Notes under the pieces: generated by a model
Seen by the model: the letters and a program-made list of their open reading frames with translations, nothing else
Told to the model about the DNA's origin: nothing
Database searches by the model: none
From: Mesostigma viride
Taxonomy: Eukaryota; Streptophyta; Mesostigmatophyceae; Mesostigmatales; Mesostigmataceae
Reading direction: 5' to 3'
Length of the DNA stretch: 64,000 nt
Assembly: GCA_009746045.1 (NCBI GenBank)
Contig: RPFO01000819.1
Span: forward strand, 684,382-748,381
Part shown: positions 21,501-32,552 of the stretch, piece after piece
Position numbering within the stretch: position 1 is the stretch's first letter
Layout of the letters: every line of letters starts with the position of its first letter
Translations under genes and position numbers: made by a program

Positions 21501-24500
21501 CGCGGGCAGCCCCATGGTGACAAATGCCAGCATGGTCGCGGTGACGGATGCAGGCACCATCGCAGTGACGGATGCAGGCGCCATCGCGATGACCAACGCG
21601 GAGCGCGAGGAGCTGACCCAGGTGAGGGGAGGGGGGCAGAGCTGACCCAGGTGAGATGGATTACCGCTTTGCCATGCAGATGGCAGTATTGCTGGGCAGA
21701 TGGCAGTGTCGCGGTGTCACCATGCCGCCGCCCTGACCTAGCTGCGCGTCGCAAGGGTTGTTTCGTACGTGCTGTTTCATGTCAATTACTGTCCATCCTA
21801 CTCCCGCATGGGGCGCGGTGAAGCGGGCGGCAGGGTGTGAATCTCTCGGCTGCGCCTCATCGCAGTGCTTCCTGCGTGTGTCTCGCCATCATCCCTCGTT
21901 GCTACTCCCCAGCAGCCGTCAGGTAGGGATGGCACAGCAGCCACCCGTATCATGCTTGTGGCCACCCACGGCTATCTGCACCGGCCCCTAACATCGATCT
22001 CACCCTCGTGGTCATCCACGTGCCATGACTCTGGCCCTGCATTTTTACGTGCATCAACAGCTACAAGGTGGGACCCATCGTCATGCCTCGTAAACCCTTG
22101 CAGGTGGTCGTGTGCGATGGGGCCTAGTCATGGGCTACCCCTTGCGGTCTGATGTCCCCTTGTGGCATCGCCTCTAACTCGGTGTCGCCGCGATGCCCCT
22201 CTCCCCTGCCCGTCCCCCCTGGTGCTCTTTACCCCCAGCTGCGCGCACTGTATGACCAACTTCAATGCCGCTTCGAGAAGATGAAGGTGGGGGCTCCATA
22301 TGCGTATTGTGTATGCCATGTCAATACGATGCAATGGGTGATGCAATACTTTGTAATGCAACATGTCGAGCAATACAATGACATGTGACTTTGCCATCAC
22401 CATGCATGCAATCAGATGACATGGGACTTAGCCTTGCATATGGACGTGATGGGATGGCATGATGTGGGACAGTTCCAGGTTGATGGAGGTGCGTTTCCTG
22501 CTGCCCCGACACAGTGGTGAATGCGGATGTGGCGGATGATGGGTACAACATGAGTGATGTGTCTAGTGCAGTGGGGTGAACTGATTAATAAATCATGTAA
22601 GTCTGGTAGAGCCAGTGGATGTCCCCACATCTCCTTTCTCCCAGTGGCTTTTCTCCCTTTTGGCATTGCATGCGAGCATGGCTCGGACTGCAGCGCCTAA
22701 CTCATGTGCTTGCTGGCATTATATCCATTTATGTGCACCGTTGGCCCAGTCACGCTACTGTGGGGCATGGCCACACGGCGGTCGTGCATGCTTGCGGTGG
22801 GGCATGGCCACACGGCGGTCGTGCATGTTTGCAGTGGGGCATGGCCACACGGCAGTCGTGCATGTTTGCAGTGGGGCATGGCCACACGGCGGTCGCGCAT
22901 GCTTGCGGTGGGGCATGGCCACACGGCGGCCGTGCATGTTTGCAGTGGGGCATGGCAACACGGCGGTCGCGCATGTTTGCAGTGGGGCATGGCCATACGG
23001 CGGTCGCGCAAGTTTGCAGTGGGGCATGGCCACACGGCGGTCGTGCATGTTTGCAGTGGGGCATGGCCATACGGCGGCCGTGCATGCTTGCGGTGGGGCA
23101 TGGCCACACGGCGGTCGTGCATGTTTGCAGTGGGGCATGGCCACACGGCGGCCGTGCATGTTTGCAGTGGGGCATGGCCACACGGCGGCCGTGCATGTTT
23201 GCAGTGGGGCATGGCCACACGGCGGTCGCGCATGTTTGCAGTGGGGCATGGCCACACGGCGGCCGTGCATGCTTGCAGTGGGGCATGGCCATACGGCGGT
23301 CGCGCATGCTTGCGGTGGGGCATGGCCACACGGCGGTCGTGCATGTTTGCAGTGGGGCATGGCCATACGGCGGCCGTGCATGCTTGCGGTGGGGCATGGC
23401 CACACGGCGGTCGCGCATGCTTGCAGTGGGGCATGGCCATATTGCGGTTGTGCATGCTTGAGTTGGTGCATGCTTGTGGATCCAACGATGGGGGCGGGGG
23501 GTGTGATGGGGCCGCCGCCATGGTGAGGGACCGAGCTATCGCCGAGGGAGGCGGAGGGACCAGGAGAGGAGTGCGTGAGAGCCACTGCTGGAGCCGCTTT
23601 GTGGTGTTCTTCTTTCTCCCCATCACGCCCACCCCCGCGCCGATGCCGATGCCCCCGCGCATAAACCCACACGCTCAGATGTCCTACGCGCTTAGGCACA
23701 CATGCCCAAACATGGACACCCACTCCACATGCCCATACCCACACGTCCATACCAATGCGCCCACACCGACGTGCCCAAGCCCACGCGGTCAAATGACATC
23801 GCTCCACGTCCGCGCCGCCGCACCAGGCCTAAAAGCCGCGATGCCAGCGATCATGCCCCTCTCATGCCACGTACTGCATGGTCCATGCACGCATACTTCC
23901 TCCTGCCACTTATACTTCCTCCACATGGTCCATGCACACATACTTGGTCCTGCCCACCCCCGCAGGCACTCAAGATCGCCGAGGTTAACGACCAGCACAA
24001 GGTGCTGACGGAGCACGTGCAAGGTGGGTCACAGGACAGGCTGAAGGAGAGCTGTGCCGGGAGCTGTGCGCATCCACCCCGTGGTTGGGTGTGGCATCCG
24101 CATGGCCCATCACAGCTGCCCGTACACTTTGTACACAACTATTGAACATTATTCCATTAAAAAACGAGTAGAGCGTGCACATTGAGCTACAGCATCAGCC
24201 TAGAAAAGGTCGCTGCGTTTTTGGTCTCTGGAAACATGCTGTCTGCTAGGGGCCGTGGAGCGAGGGTGGTCCTATCCCTGGCTGGCTAAGCCATCTTGAC
24301 AGCACCGCGGTCCAGTCGATGGCACACATCGCCGGGCGCTATGTCCGTGAGAAAGGAAGATTAACTCCTGTGCGCCACCTCACTTCTTCCCGTCCTTCCC
24401 CAGGCTGCCCTTCTTTGTGTATGTGCATGCCTCTGCGTGTCAGTGCATGTGTGTGGGTGTGGGTGCATGAGTGCGGTCATGGTTGCATTTGGATGCGTGT

Positions 24501-27247
24501 TCATGCATGTGGATGTGTTGTGCATCGTGCGTCCATGTGTTGTGCATACGCGTGCGTGCTTGTGCATGTGCGTGCATGCATGTGCAAGCGTGTGGATGCA
24601 TGTTTTGTGCATGTCGATGCGTGCGCACGGGTGCCTGCAACAGCCGCAAAAGACCTGTGGGCGCAGCGCCTCAAGGAGCAAGAGCGGTTGACCCAGCTCA
24701 CCAGCCAGCAGGCGGTGGAGGAAACGGAGAGCAGGCAAGTGGGGGGTGAAGGGCGAGGAGCACATGGGTTAAGTGGAGCAGAGCACCTGCAGTGTTTTTC
24801 TTTGCGGCCCTACCACGAATGGGGCTGGCAAGGGCTACAATCACCCGCACTAGCCCACAACCAAAACATGTCTACGTTCCCATGCAGGTGGCAAACTGCC
24901 CGGGTCCACGAGTAGATAGCGGCAGCATTGGCAAGCGCAGAGTGCATTGTTGGGGGGGCAGGCGCACACACACTGTCAGGGGGGTGAGGTTTGGGTAGCA
25001 CTTGAAACGCGCTGCATCCATGCCGTGTGCGGTCCAGCCACGGCAGGGCATGCGCGCCGGCAACTGCGTTAGGTTTGTGGCTAGACGCATGATGCGTGGG
25101 TGACATGCAGAAGCAGTATTGTGTAGGGGGCCATCTCTGCTTACTTGCCCAAGGCTAGTGTTACCCCTTGCTGCCCCTTGCCGGCCAGCCTGCCTCCCTG
25201 CCGGTGCCTGGAACTTGAAGATATTCTTGGAAACCTTGTGAGAGCGCCGCTGCTCCTCGTCTGCCTCCCTGCACTGTCTTGTCTTCCTGCGATGCGGCTC
25301 GCTTTGCCTTTCATGCGCACCACGCTCAGAAGCCAGCATTACTGGGCTGCTGCTCAGGCGTGCGGTCTTGCATGGGCACCCGCATGTCATCATTTTTGCA
25401 ATGGCCCTCCTGTGTGCCTAGCAGCTAACGCACACCCCCCTTTAGCCGTCTCTGCTTGGGGGTTGGACGTGGGTGCTTGCTGTCTGACATGTGCTTGCTG
25501 ACTGACGTGTGCTTGCTGACTGACGTGTGCTTGCTGTCTGACATGCGATTGCGACGACAGGGCCAAGGCCCTCCAGGAGGAGGTCTCATCGCTGCGGGAC
25601 GCCCTGTTCATGATGAGGGCCGAGAGTGCGTGACCCGAGCACAACATGTCTTGCACCCTCACATTATCCCCCCCCCACGATTTCGCAAGGCAACCCTTGT
25701 TTCCATACTTGTTGCATTGCACCACGATCATCCATCCACCACTGTGGATGTTGACAACCAACGCACCATCCAGCCACGGACATCGATCGGACAGTCAAGC
25801 CATCGATACACAACGCACGAAACCCCCCCAAGGATAGCCCTTGCACGCGGCACAGTCTGCTCTTTGCTCACACGCGGTACAGTCTGCCCGTTGCTTGCAC
25901 GCGGTACAGGCTGCCCATTGGCAATGGGTTATTTGTGTTGGCGCATCCACCGTTGGGCACTGCTTGACGCGGCATGCCCACATAGTGGCTTTCCCCACAA
26001 AGAGCCATAGGTGGCGTGCCCACTTGCTCGTTGCACCTCCCTCACTGGCACAACAGCGCGCTCACTTCTCTGTAACAGCCAGTCCTTCCTAGGCTGCGTT
26101 TTCCGATGGGTGTCTGCCCCCGCATGCCGCTACTCCGCCATTATTCATGAGCCAGATGCACTGCATTGTAGCCAGAAATTCACATAATATAATTCAAACA
26201 TTGAAAGCCTTTGAAATGTTTTTCTTCTAAGGGCTGCATGCCGTGCAGTCCTAGTAAGTTGATGGTATACAACGTGGCAGTCGCTGCAAACTGGGAGTGC
26301 GGCTCCCCGGTGGTTCCACTGATCCACTCACTACATCCGTGTTCCCTTGCACGCATGCATGCCCACGTGCAGACATTGAGCTGCAAACCGCGAATGTGGA
26401 CCTGCGCGCGCAGCTGACCCGTGCCGAATTGATGCTGCGGCAGTACGAGGAGGCCAGGGCCAGGGAGGGCAGGGCACCACCGCAGCCCAATGCTGCTCCT
26501 ATCATTATAACACCGCCGCCCGACGCTGCGCCAATGATTGAAGCACCACTGCCCAACGCTGCTACTATTGACGCGGGTACCATCATTGCTGCTATCATGG
26601 ACGCAGATGGCTTGGGCCAGGCGACACCCACTCCGGGTGCAGCCACGCCCGCAGGTGTGCCTGCAGCGCTAGCACCCAGCAGTACTGCAACTGACGAAAC
26701 TGCTGATGGCATGTGGGAGACAGGTTCCGGGGCAACTGCCCAGGAGCACGCGACGGGCAACGGTAGCGCCTTGGCTGGTCATTCCGTGCCCGGTCGGTGT
26801 GCCACCGATGCAGCGTCCCCATCCAAGGAAATAGCAGAGGGCATTGGGGCTGGGAATAGCCATGCACCACTTGTCATCGGTGACGCCGCAATGGTCCATG
26901 ATGGCGAGTGCGCTGCCGCGGGCAGTGACTCTCTGGCGTATTCCCCCGCCAGCCTTGTACCGTTGCTCCCAGGGTTTCAAGTCACGGAGCTGGGTGTCTG
27001 CAGGGGCTACCGAGGGGCCCGCTTCTGCCACGAGGCATCGCAGTATCAATTTGACCTGTATGAGCCTGTGCAAGTGCCAGAGGTGTACCAGCGTGTCAGG
27101 AACCAGGTGTATTATGAGCTGGTGTCTGCGGGCACGGTCATGTTCACAGAGGAGCATTCCTGTTTTGCTGACTCCCTCGAGGTTGCGAGGGATGCGGCAC
27201 CTGCCCTCTTCGCGTGCATTCTCAAAGTGGTAGCGGGGCTCAGCTGA
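18586..27247 (+). CDS. Nuclear coiled-coil protein, 8 exons, 676 aa (monopolin-like architecture)
   Basis: Eight exons join in perfect phase: 18586-19107, 19729-19798, 21320-21621, 22239-22286, 23966-24023, 24644-24734, 25561-25625 and 26373-27247. All introns are GT-AG except intron 6, which has the canonical GC-AG donor AG|GCAAGT. The N-terminal third is charged and disordered ([19 protein letters not shown], the NLS-like [16 protein letters not shown]). Exons 3-8 together make one unbroken coiled coil of about 130 residues ([16 protein letters not shown] ... [20 protein letters not shown]), strong evidence that the splicing is right. An Ala/Pro/Thr-rich linker and a C-terminal globular segment of about 90 residues follow ([15 protein letters not shown] ... 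[10 protein letters not shown] ... [10 protein letters not shown]). NLS, coiled coil and a small C-terminal domain resemble Csm1/Pcs1 monopolin subunits, but that is inference. I recognise no definite family. Confidence 0.82.
19838..19935 (-). repeat. tRNA-like SINE head (copy 2), in intron 2
   Basis: Shares CTATAG and the GGAGAC, GATCC/AGG and AAGGCATC blocks (plus strand TCCTGATCCGAAGGCATC) with 14480-14520. Degenerate; no cloverleaf. Confidence 0.35.
20336..20672. repeat. 12-bp GGCCTCTCCCCT minisatellite in intron 2
   Basis: About 25-28 copies of CCTCTCCCC(T)(G/C/T)G, pyrimidine-rich on the plus strand. The unit is a multiple of three, so long Leu/Pro/Ser (plus) and Gly/Glu/Arg (minus) ORFs appear; I reject these. 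It sits within the 1.5-kb intron 2 of the coiled-coil gene. Confidence 0.9.
22757..23460. repeat. 37-bp minisatellite, about 19 copies, in intron 4
   Basis: Core GCATGGCCACACGGCGG followed by (C/T)CG(T/C)GCATG(T/C)TTGC(A/G)GTGGG. 37 is not a multiple of three and units are stop-free, so long cyclic ORFs of 220-434 codons arise in several frames on both strands. They are artefacts. The array lies wholly inside intron 4 (22287-23965) of the coiled-coil gene. Confidence 0.95.
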
Positions 27248-27355
27248 GGGGGCCAATGATGCCACGGCAAATCAACCTATGCTACCGCTTGTACAAGGGC
27301 ATCCCCGGATTGTTCTAGAATGCGGTGGGGTGGCATCAGCTTTAACGTTATACTA

Positions 27356-27665
27356 CAGTCATCCCCGCGTTAAGTTACGATTCTCAAGGTTACGGCCCCG
27401 TGTTAAGTTACGATGCCCAGATCAATGGCAGCGTGTACCTGACGGCCCACCTTACGCAAAACATCTTGCCGGAACAATGGACTTATGGCACTTCGATGCT
27501 GCAGCTGGATCGGGCTTGACGAGAGCTGTCGATTGCCATATATTAGTCCGTCAGAGGAGGAGGGGGTGGGCTGCTAGCCTAATTCTACCGCAAAGGTTTC
27601 GTCCGCACGTAAAGTTACGACGCCGTGAATTTGGAGGCGATCGTAACTTAACGTGGGCATGACTG
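27356..27665. mobile_element. 310-bp MITE with 26-bp terminal inverted repeats
   Basis: The left end 27356-27381 begins CAGTCATCCCCGCGTTAAGT. The right end 27640-27665 read in reverse begins CAGTCATGCCCACGTTAAGT. 24 of 26 positions match. A second inner pair (GTGTTAAGTTACGATGCC at about 27400; CACGTAAAGTTACGACGCCG at about 27605) lies inside. Non-coding. Confidence 0.75.
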
Positions 27666-28490
27666 CACTATTCTTATGTCGAATCCTCAATATCTGGAGG
27701 TGCACGACACATGGCCCCATTTGGAGGTCATACAGCGGCACGAATATAGCGAGATGCTGGACAGCGAAAATTGATGTGTGCTCCGAAGAGTTGGGCACAC
27801 CCCAGAGATGTGCCATCACTGCAACCAACCAACAATGATGGCTCTCAATCTGAACGCTTGAGAAATAATGCTACCCACTTGCCGCGTTCAATCCAGTGAA
27901 GCTTGGGACACAATCAACCCTGCTAATCAACCCAGTAAAATGGAACCATCATCACCTCATCAGACAAGCGTGGCAAGTTATGTAACTATAACTAGATATG
28001 GACACGAGATAGAAAGGGTAACCCTCGCTGGCAGGGTCAGCTAGCTTTCATCTAGTGTAACATTGAAATCATGGTGTCTACACCTCACAATTTGGGTCAG
28101 CTACCTGTTGCACATCGATACATTGGTACGTTGTTTATCAGCGCATGGAATCTTGACCGCAACGAAGACAATATGGCGGGGGCCGGCCGCTGGCCAGTCA
28201 TGCATGCATGCGCCCTATAGGTCCTGGATCGATGCTTAGCATGCATGGAGCTGTCAGTGATTCATATGCAATATCAGTCAGTGCTTCATCGTCAGTAATC
28301 GTCAGTGATTCATTAGCAACAAGCAATATGGTTCGATCCCCTCCCCCCCCCGAATCGACACAGTCCAAGGACAGTTGCCTTGGATACGCATGCAAATGGG
28401 CCCATGCGCAGCAATTGTAATGTTTTAATTTCAATACATGGCCTAGTGGGCAAGCCCCCTCCCCCCAAGCGGAAGGGGCCTTTTGCTTAG
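27666..28490. other. 3' flank of the coiled-coil gene, no gene
   Basis: No exon, RNA gene or convincing ORF. GTCAGTGATTCAT-type short repeats occur at 28250-28312. The segment ends in GTAGTTAGGATTTTCTAGA (28492-28510), a fragment of LINE 3' UTR, so the next LINE follows another LINE end. Confidence 0.55.
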
Positions 28491-28677
28491 TGTAGTTAGG
28501 ATTTTCTAGACTCAGGCGACAGCCACGAGCCACGAGCCACGAGCTAGGTAGCCATGGCTGTCGGAGCTCATAACTTTCACGTTTGAGCACCGAATTCAGC
28601 TGTGAATATCACAATCGCTTCGTCTTTCTCAGACGCACATGCTGATATAATTTTCCGAAGCTATAACGCACTATACG

Positions 28678-30085
28678 ATGAGCAAACGCCTCTCGACGCA
28701 ACGCAGCCTGGCGGCTGCGCTCAGCAATGAAAATACGTCTGCAGCCCCGGCTGCAGCTTCGCCAACCGGCCCAGACGGCAGCGGCGCCACTAGCCAAGCT
28801 CTAGTGGTCGCCCAGCCCCCTGCTGAGCCCGCCTCGCCCGCAGCGTCGCCTGAACCCAAGCGCAGTCGCTCTGCCGAGCCGAGTTGGATAGCGGCCGACT
28901 TTGTCGCCGAAGCCAGCCAGCCCGGCTTCCTTGACACGCTTACCACGGAACGCATCCTGGTCTGCGTGTTTCAGGGAACGCACGCCTCGCTTCTTGCACT
29001 ATGCAAGCAGCTCTTCAAACAAGGTCGCCTCTTTGACCCTCGCTGGATTCGTATCTCCTGTTTCGACACCATTCCCAGCCTCCACCGCCCCTACCTCCAG
29101 CATGTCGCTCTCTTTTCCCTCCTTGGACGCCCCATCGGGGAGCTTTGGCCCCCCAAGCCTCTCACCACCACCTTAACCGAATCCTCCATCCGCTCACTCC
29201 TTAAGGAGGCCCTCGAGGAGCACGTGGACCCCATTGCTGCAGATGTGGCGGCCATCGGCGGCACGCTGACTGCCGAGCTTCCCCTCCTTTCCACCGCCAC
29301 CTAGCTCCACCATCTCCACCGCCACCTCCACCCTCCTCGCCTCCTCCACCGCCACCACCTCCACCTCCGACGCCATCACCGCCCAGCTCCGTGACATCGA
29401 CCACCGTCTTAAGGACAACGCCATCGCTATCGAGGTTCTGCAGAACACGGCAGGCCTCACCGCCCAGGCGGTGAAGGACATTGCCGCCAAGCCAGCCCCG
29501 GCTGGCCTGGCCGGCGATGCTCCTCCCATCACCACCTGGGCGGACATGCTTAAGCAACATACCACCTCCACCACCTCCGCCGTCGCAGCCCAGCTCCAGC
29601 GGCAGACGCTTGACCTCCGCGAGGAGGCCGAGCTCTCCAAGCGCAGCCTCAACGCCATCCTCAAGAACTTCGACCTGGTGGAAGGTGAGAATTCCGAGAA
29701 GCTTGCACGTGCGTTTGAGAGCAAAATCCTTGCACGCATGGGCCTCCTTGGTGAGATTAAGCTGACCGCCCACCGCCTCCCCCGCGCGCGGGGTAAGGCA
29801 GGGGCGCCTCCGCTTCTTCTCATCTTTGACAGCCCAGCGGACAAGGTTTCGTTCCTCAGACGCCGCAAGCGGCTCGCGAACACTCCCTTCACCGTGGACG
29901 ACGACTTGACCCTGGCGCAGCAACAACGGCGACGGGAGCTATGGCCGACCTACCTCCAGCTCCGGCAGACCAAGGCGGGCCAGCCGGTGTACTGGAAGGG
30001 GGCGGACATCTACGTCGGCCACAAGCCCTGGCACGCGACCCCCTCGACCACCGCGGCCCCAGCGACTCCGGCAGCCCCAGCCTAG
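28678..30085 (+). pseudogene. LINE ORF1 (about 469 codons, one frameshift)
   Basis: Two overlapping frames make one ORF1 with a break near 29300. The N-terminal part (MSKRLSTQRSLAAALSNENT) is disordered and Ala/Ser/Pro-rich. The middle is helical (TAQAVKDIAAKPAPAG, TWADMLKQHTTSTTS). The C-terminal domain (ILARMGLLGEIKLTAHRLPR, FDSPADKVSF, FTVDDDLTLAQQQRRRELWP) resembles the RNA-binding CTD of L1-type ORF1 proteins. The minus copy at 41950-42960 lines up along the N-terminal and middle parts, and 31462-31828 along the C-terminal part. Confidence 0.75.
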
Positions 30086-30197
30086 GGGAATACAGCAGCA
30101 TGCAGTAGTGTAGAATAGATAGACAGTGGCCTTGTACATGCCCGCCTACTACAGGCACTATACCAGCCTAGCCCAGCCTTTTTAGTCATGTACATGT

Positions 30198-30632
30198 GTG
30201 CCTATGCTGATCATGTACGCTGATTTGCCCTATGTTTCCCACATTATTAGGCAAAGGCGCCTGGGCCTAGCTGGGCACCTGGCCCGCACAGATCAGGTAG
30301 ATACATCAGATAGACTAGCTGGCACCAAGCCCGCCCAGCCTGGGCGATATGTCCTCACCTGGCGTGCCCCCGGCCGCGCGCGGCAGGGCCGCCACCCGTG
30401 GACTTTTCGTGATAGACTCGGCATGGACATGTGCTACACTAGACGTGACGGGCTCACCCCCGGGCAGCCTCCTGGTTTGTCTGTAATATGGAGGCAGATG
30501 GTGCGCAAGGATAGATGGCAAGTAGTGATGAAGGAGACCACCCCCAAGCCTGTGGGGGCTCCGCGTGTGACCAAGTATGGCATTCATAGCGATTCGGGCC
30601 GCGGTGCCCACACCCCTGTAACTAGGACCTAG
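30198..30632 (+). pseudogene. LINE ORF2 C-terminal segment
   Basis: Open frame with YADLPYVSHIIRQRRLGLAG and SVIWRQMVRKDRWQVVMK, the post-RT tail of ORF2 also seen at 44325-45185. No RT motifs precede it. Confidence 0.7.
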
Positions 30633-30916
30633 ATAGCTTATACCATCCATTCCATCCCATGTTCCCCTCCCACTGAGGACTTATGCTCACGTGACGCAGT
30701 CACGTGTCTATTAATTAATTAATTAATTAATGTGTGCCTATGATGAGCCACCCTCCAGATGATACCTAGCTTTATTTAAGTATGCCGTGCCCATGCAGGG
30801 GGTCATGCACTCCCTGCTGAGAAGCCATGCCCTAGCTTTTTGTATAGCTCAGTGCTGATCTTTTCCACCTATGACAGGCTCCCCTTAGCTGGGTGTTGCC
30901 TGAAACTCTGGGTGTT

Positions 30917-31172
30917 GCAGGTGCCCTAGTGCACCTAGAGCAAGTGTTGTTTACATTCCCACCCTAATGCAGGAAGTAGCTTAGAATGTATGATAGGCCA
31001 TATGCCCCTTCTCTGGGCTATTATTATTATTATTATCAACATCACTCCGTTGGGAGTAGATGTAGCACATAGCCCTGAGAAGGGGGCATATGGCTTTTAA
31101 TACATTCTAGGCTACTTCATGCAAGGGTGGGAATGTAAGCTACCCCTGCTCTAGGTGCACCAAGGCACCTGC
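30917..31172. repeat. Foldback element: ~104-bp inverted arms, 48-bp loop
   Basis: The left arm 30917-31020 is the near-exact reverse complement of the right arm 31069-31172 (right arm: AGAAGGGGGCATATGGCTTT, GGTGGGAATGTAAGC, CTCTAGGTGCACC). Each arm is one copy of the module found singly at 43925-44035, 53670-53800, 55605-55710 and 14250-14360. The loop contains ATTATT repeats and the CTCCGTTGGGAG palindrome. Confidence 0.85.
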
Positions 31173-31461
31173 ACCCTCATGGTCTATCACGCTATGCCCG
31201 GGTAAGGGGGGAGCATGCCTGTGAGGGAGGAAGATCATCATGGCTATACAGGAGCTAGGACATGGCTTCTCGACAGAGAGCATCTCTCTGCATGGCATAG
31301 CATGGCTAAATTCTTAATGCAACATCCATGGGGGTCCCATTATAGACAAAGCATGGCTAAATGTTGAAGGCATCATCCATGGGGGCCATTATGGGCGCAC
31401 ATGCGCGTGGGCCACATGCTAGGCTAAGCCTTACTAATCTACACTACTGGTATATATATTC

Positions 31462-31828
31462 CTAGTCTGAGGTGGCAGGAGGGGGCTGCCAGGGCTTGTG
31501 GTCAACGTGGATGACCGCCCCCCTCCAGTATACCGGCTTCCCCCTTGCGCTCTGCCGGAGCTGAAGGTAGGTCGGCCATAGCTCGCGTCGCCGTTGTTGC
31601 TGGGCCAGGGTCAAGTCGTCGTCCAGCGTGAAGCGAGTCTCCGAGAGCTTCTTGCGGCATTTAAGGAACGCCAGCTTGTCCGCCATGTACTTAAAGGTGA
31701 GGAGCACGGGTGCCGGGCCAGCCTTGCCCCGCGCGCGGGGGAGGCGGACAGCCGACATGTCCAGCTCACCAGTGAGTAACATGGGGGCAAGAATGGCGCG
31801 CTTAAATGCCTCAAGAAGGCTCGGAGTT
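31462..31828 (-). pseudogene. LINE ORF1 C-terminal half, split from 41950-43130 by the transposon
   Basis: Minus-strand frame MLLTGELDMSAVRLPRARGK ... FTLDDDLTLAQQQRRRELWP is the ORF1 CTD. Homology to the intact ORF1 (28678-30085) stops exactly at the transposon edge (31828) and resumes on the far side at 41950. Confidence 0.85.
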
Positions 31829-31854
31829 GTTGCGCTGGATTAGGACAAATTGCG
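31829..31854 (+). repeat. Left terminal inverted repeat
   Basis: GTTGCG followed by CTGGATTAGGACAAATTGCG, then a subterminal ATTTAGGACACTTTTGATGCC. The 26 bases are the exact reverse complement of 41924-41949. Confidence 0.95.
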
Positions 31855-32552
31855 AAATTTAGGACACTTTTGATGCCGACTCAAGATAATAAGTTGATTT
31901 GGGTCCCTTTTACGGGCCAATATGTGGCTGACATTGATTCCCTACGTATTCAACTGTTTTCAACCTATTTGGTACCACCCTGCAGGACATTTACCGGGTG
32001 ATGCTCGTGACGGTGCCCTTCATGATGTCATGCTTACTTCCATATAATGCATGAGCGTGGACACGATGACTTTAATGCGCGGAACGTGATTGTATTTGCC
32101 AGGGAAGTGTACCATGCATGCAGTAATTTCATACAATCTTCTCGCATAATGCATGAAGTCCTCCCCGGGCATGGAAACATTTCAATACCAACAATGAATT
32201 TTGAGGTAGTGATGTAGCATGCATGCACTTGGGTGTACTGTCAGAGCTATTGGTGCTAACACATGCCGCCAATTATAATGGCCAAGGTGCATGTATAATA
32301 TTTTAAAATGTCCAAAGAGACATTGTTGGGCGTGCATGGCTAATAACGCCCTTATTATCAATCAGTCCAATATCCTGGACTAGACAGCTCCGCGGCTTTT
32401 GCGCCGAGTTCCTCTTGAACAAATTATACTCTAGCCTACCATGACCGGGACGCCCAGATAATTAATAGCATGTTGCATCCGTGCAACACATAGCCTAGAT
32501 ATAGTGTCAATGGAATGCCATATCAAGAAACGGTTGCTTCACATGAAAACGG
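31855..32552. other. Left non-coding arm of transposon
   Basis: No ORF of note. AT-rich, with several TGCATGCA-type palindromic stretches (32115, 32220). Ends at the stop codon of the PHD/polyQ gene. Confidence 0.6.

Larger units (their letters stand above)
28510..30640 (+). mobile_element. Non-LTR retrotransposon, internally deleted (5' UTR, ORF1, ORF2 C-terminus)
   Basis: The 5' UTR (GAGCTCATAACTTTCACGTTTGAGC, then ACGCACATGCTGATATAATTTTCC) is shared with the minus-strand copy at 42960-43115. ORF1 follows at 28678-30085. The element then jumps at about 30090-30200 straight to the ORF2 C-terminus (30198-30632: RQRRLGLAGHLARTDQVDT, then WRQMVRKDRWQVVMKETTPK). Endonuclease and RT are absent. 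Confidence 0.8.

Noticed and set aside
22615-24008. Plus and minus ORFs of 220-434 codons rich in [11 protein letters not shown] or [10 protein letters not shown]
   Set aside because: Cyclic products of the 37-bp minisatellite inside an intron of a well-supported gene.
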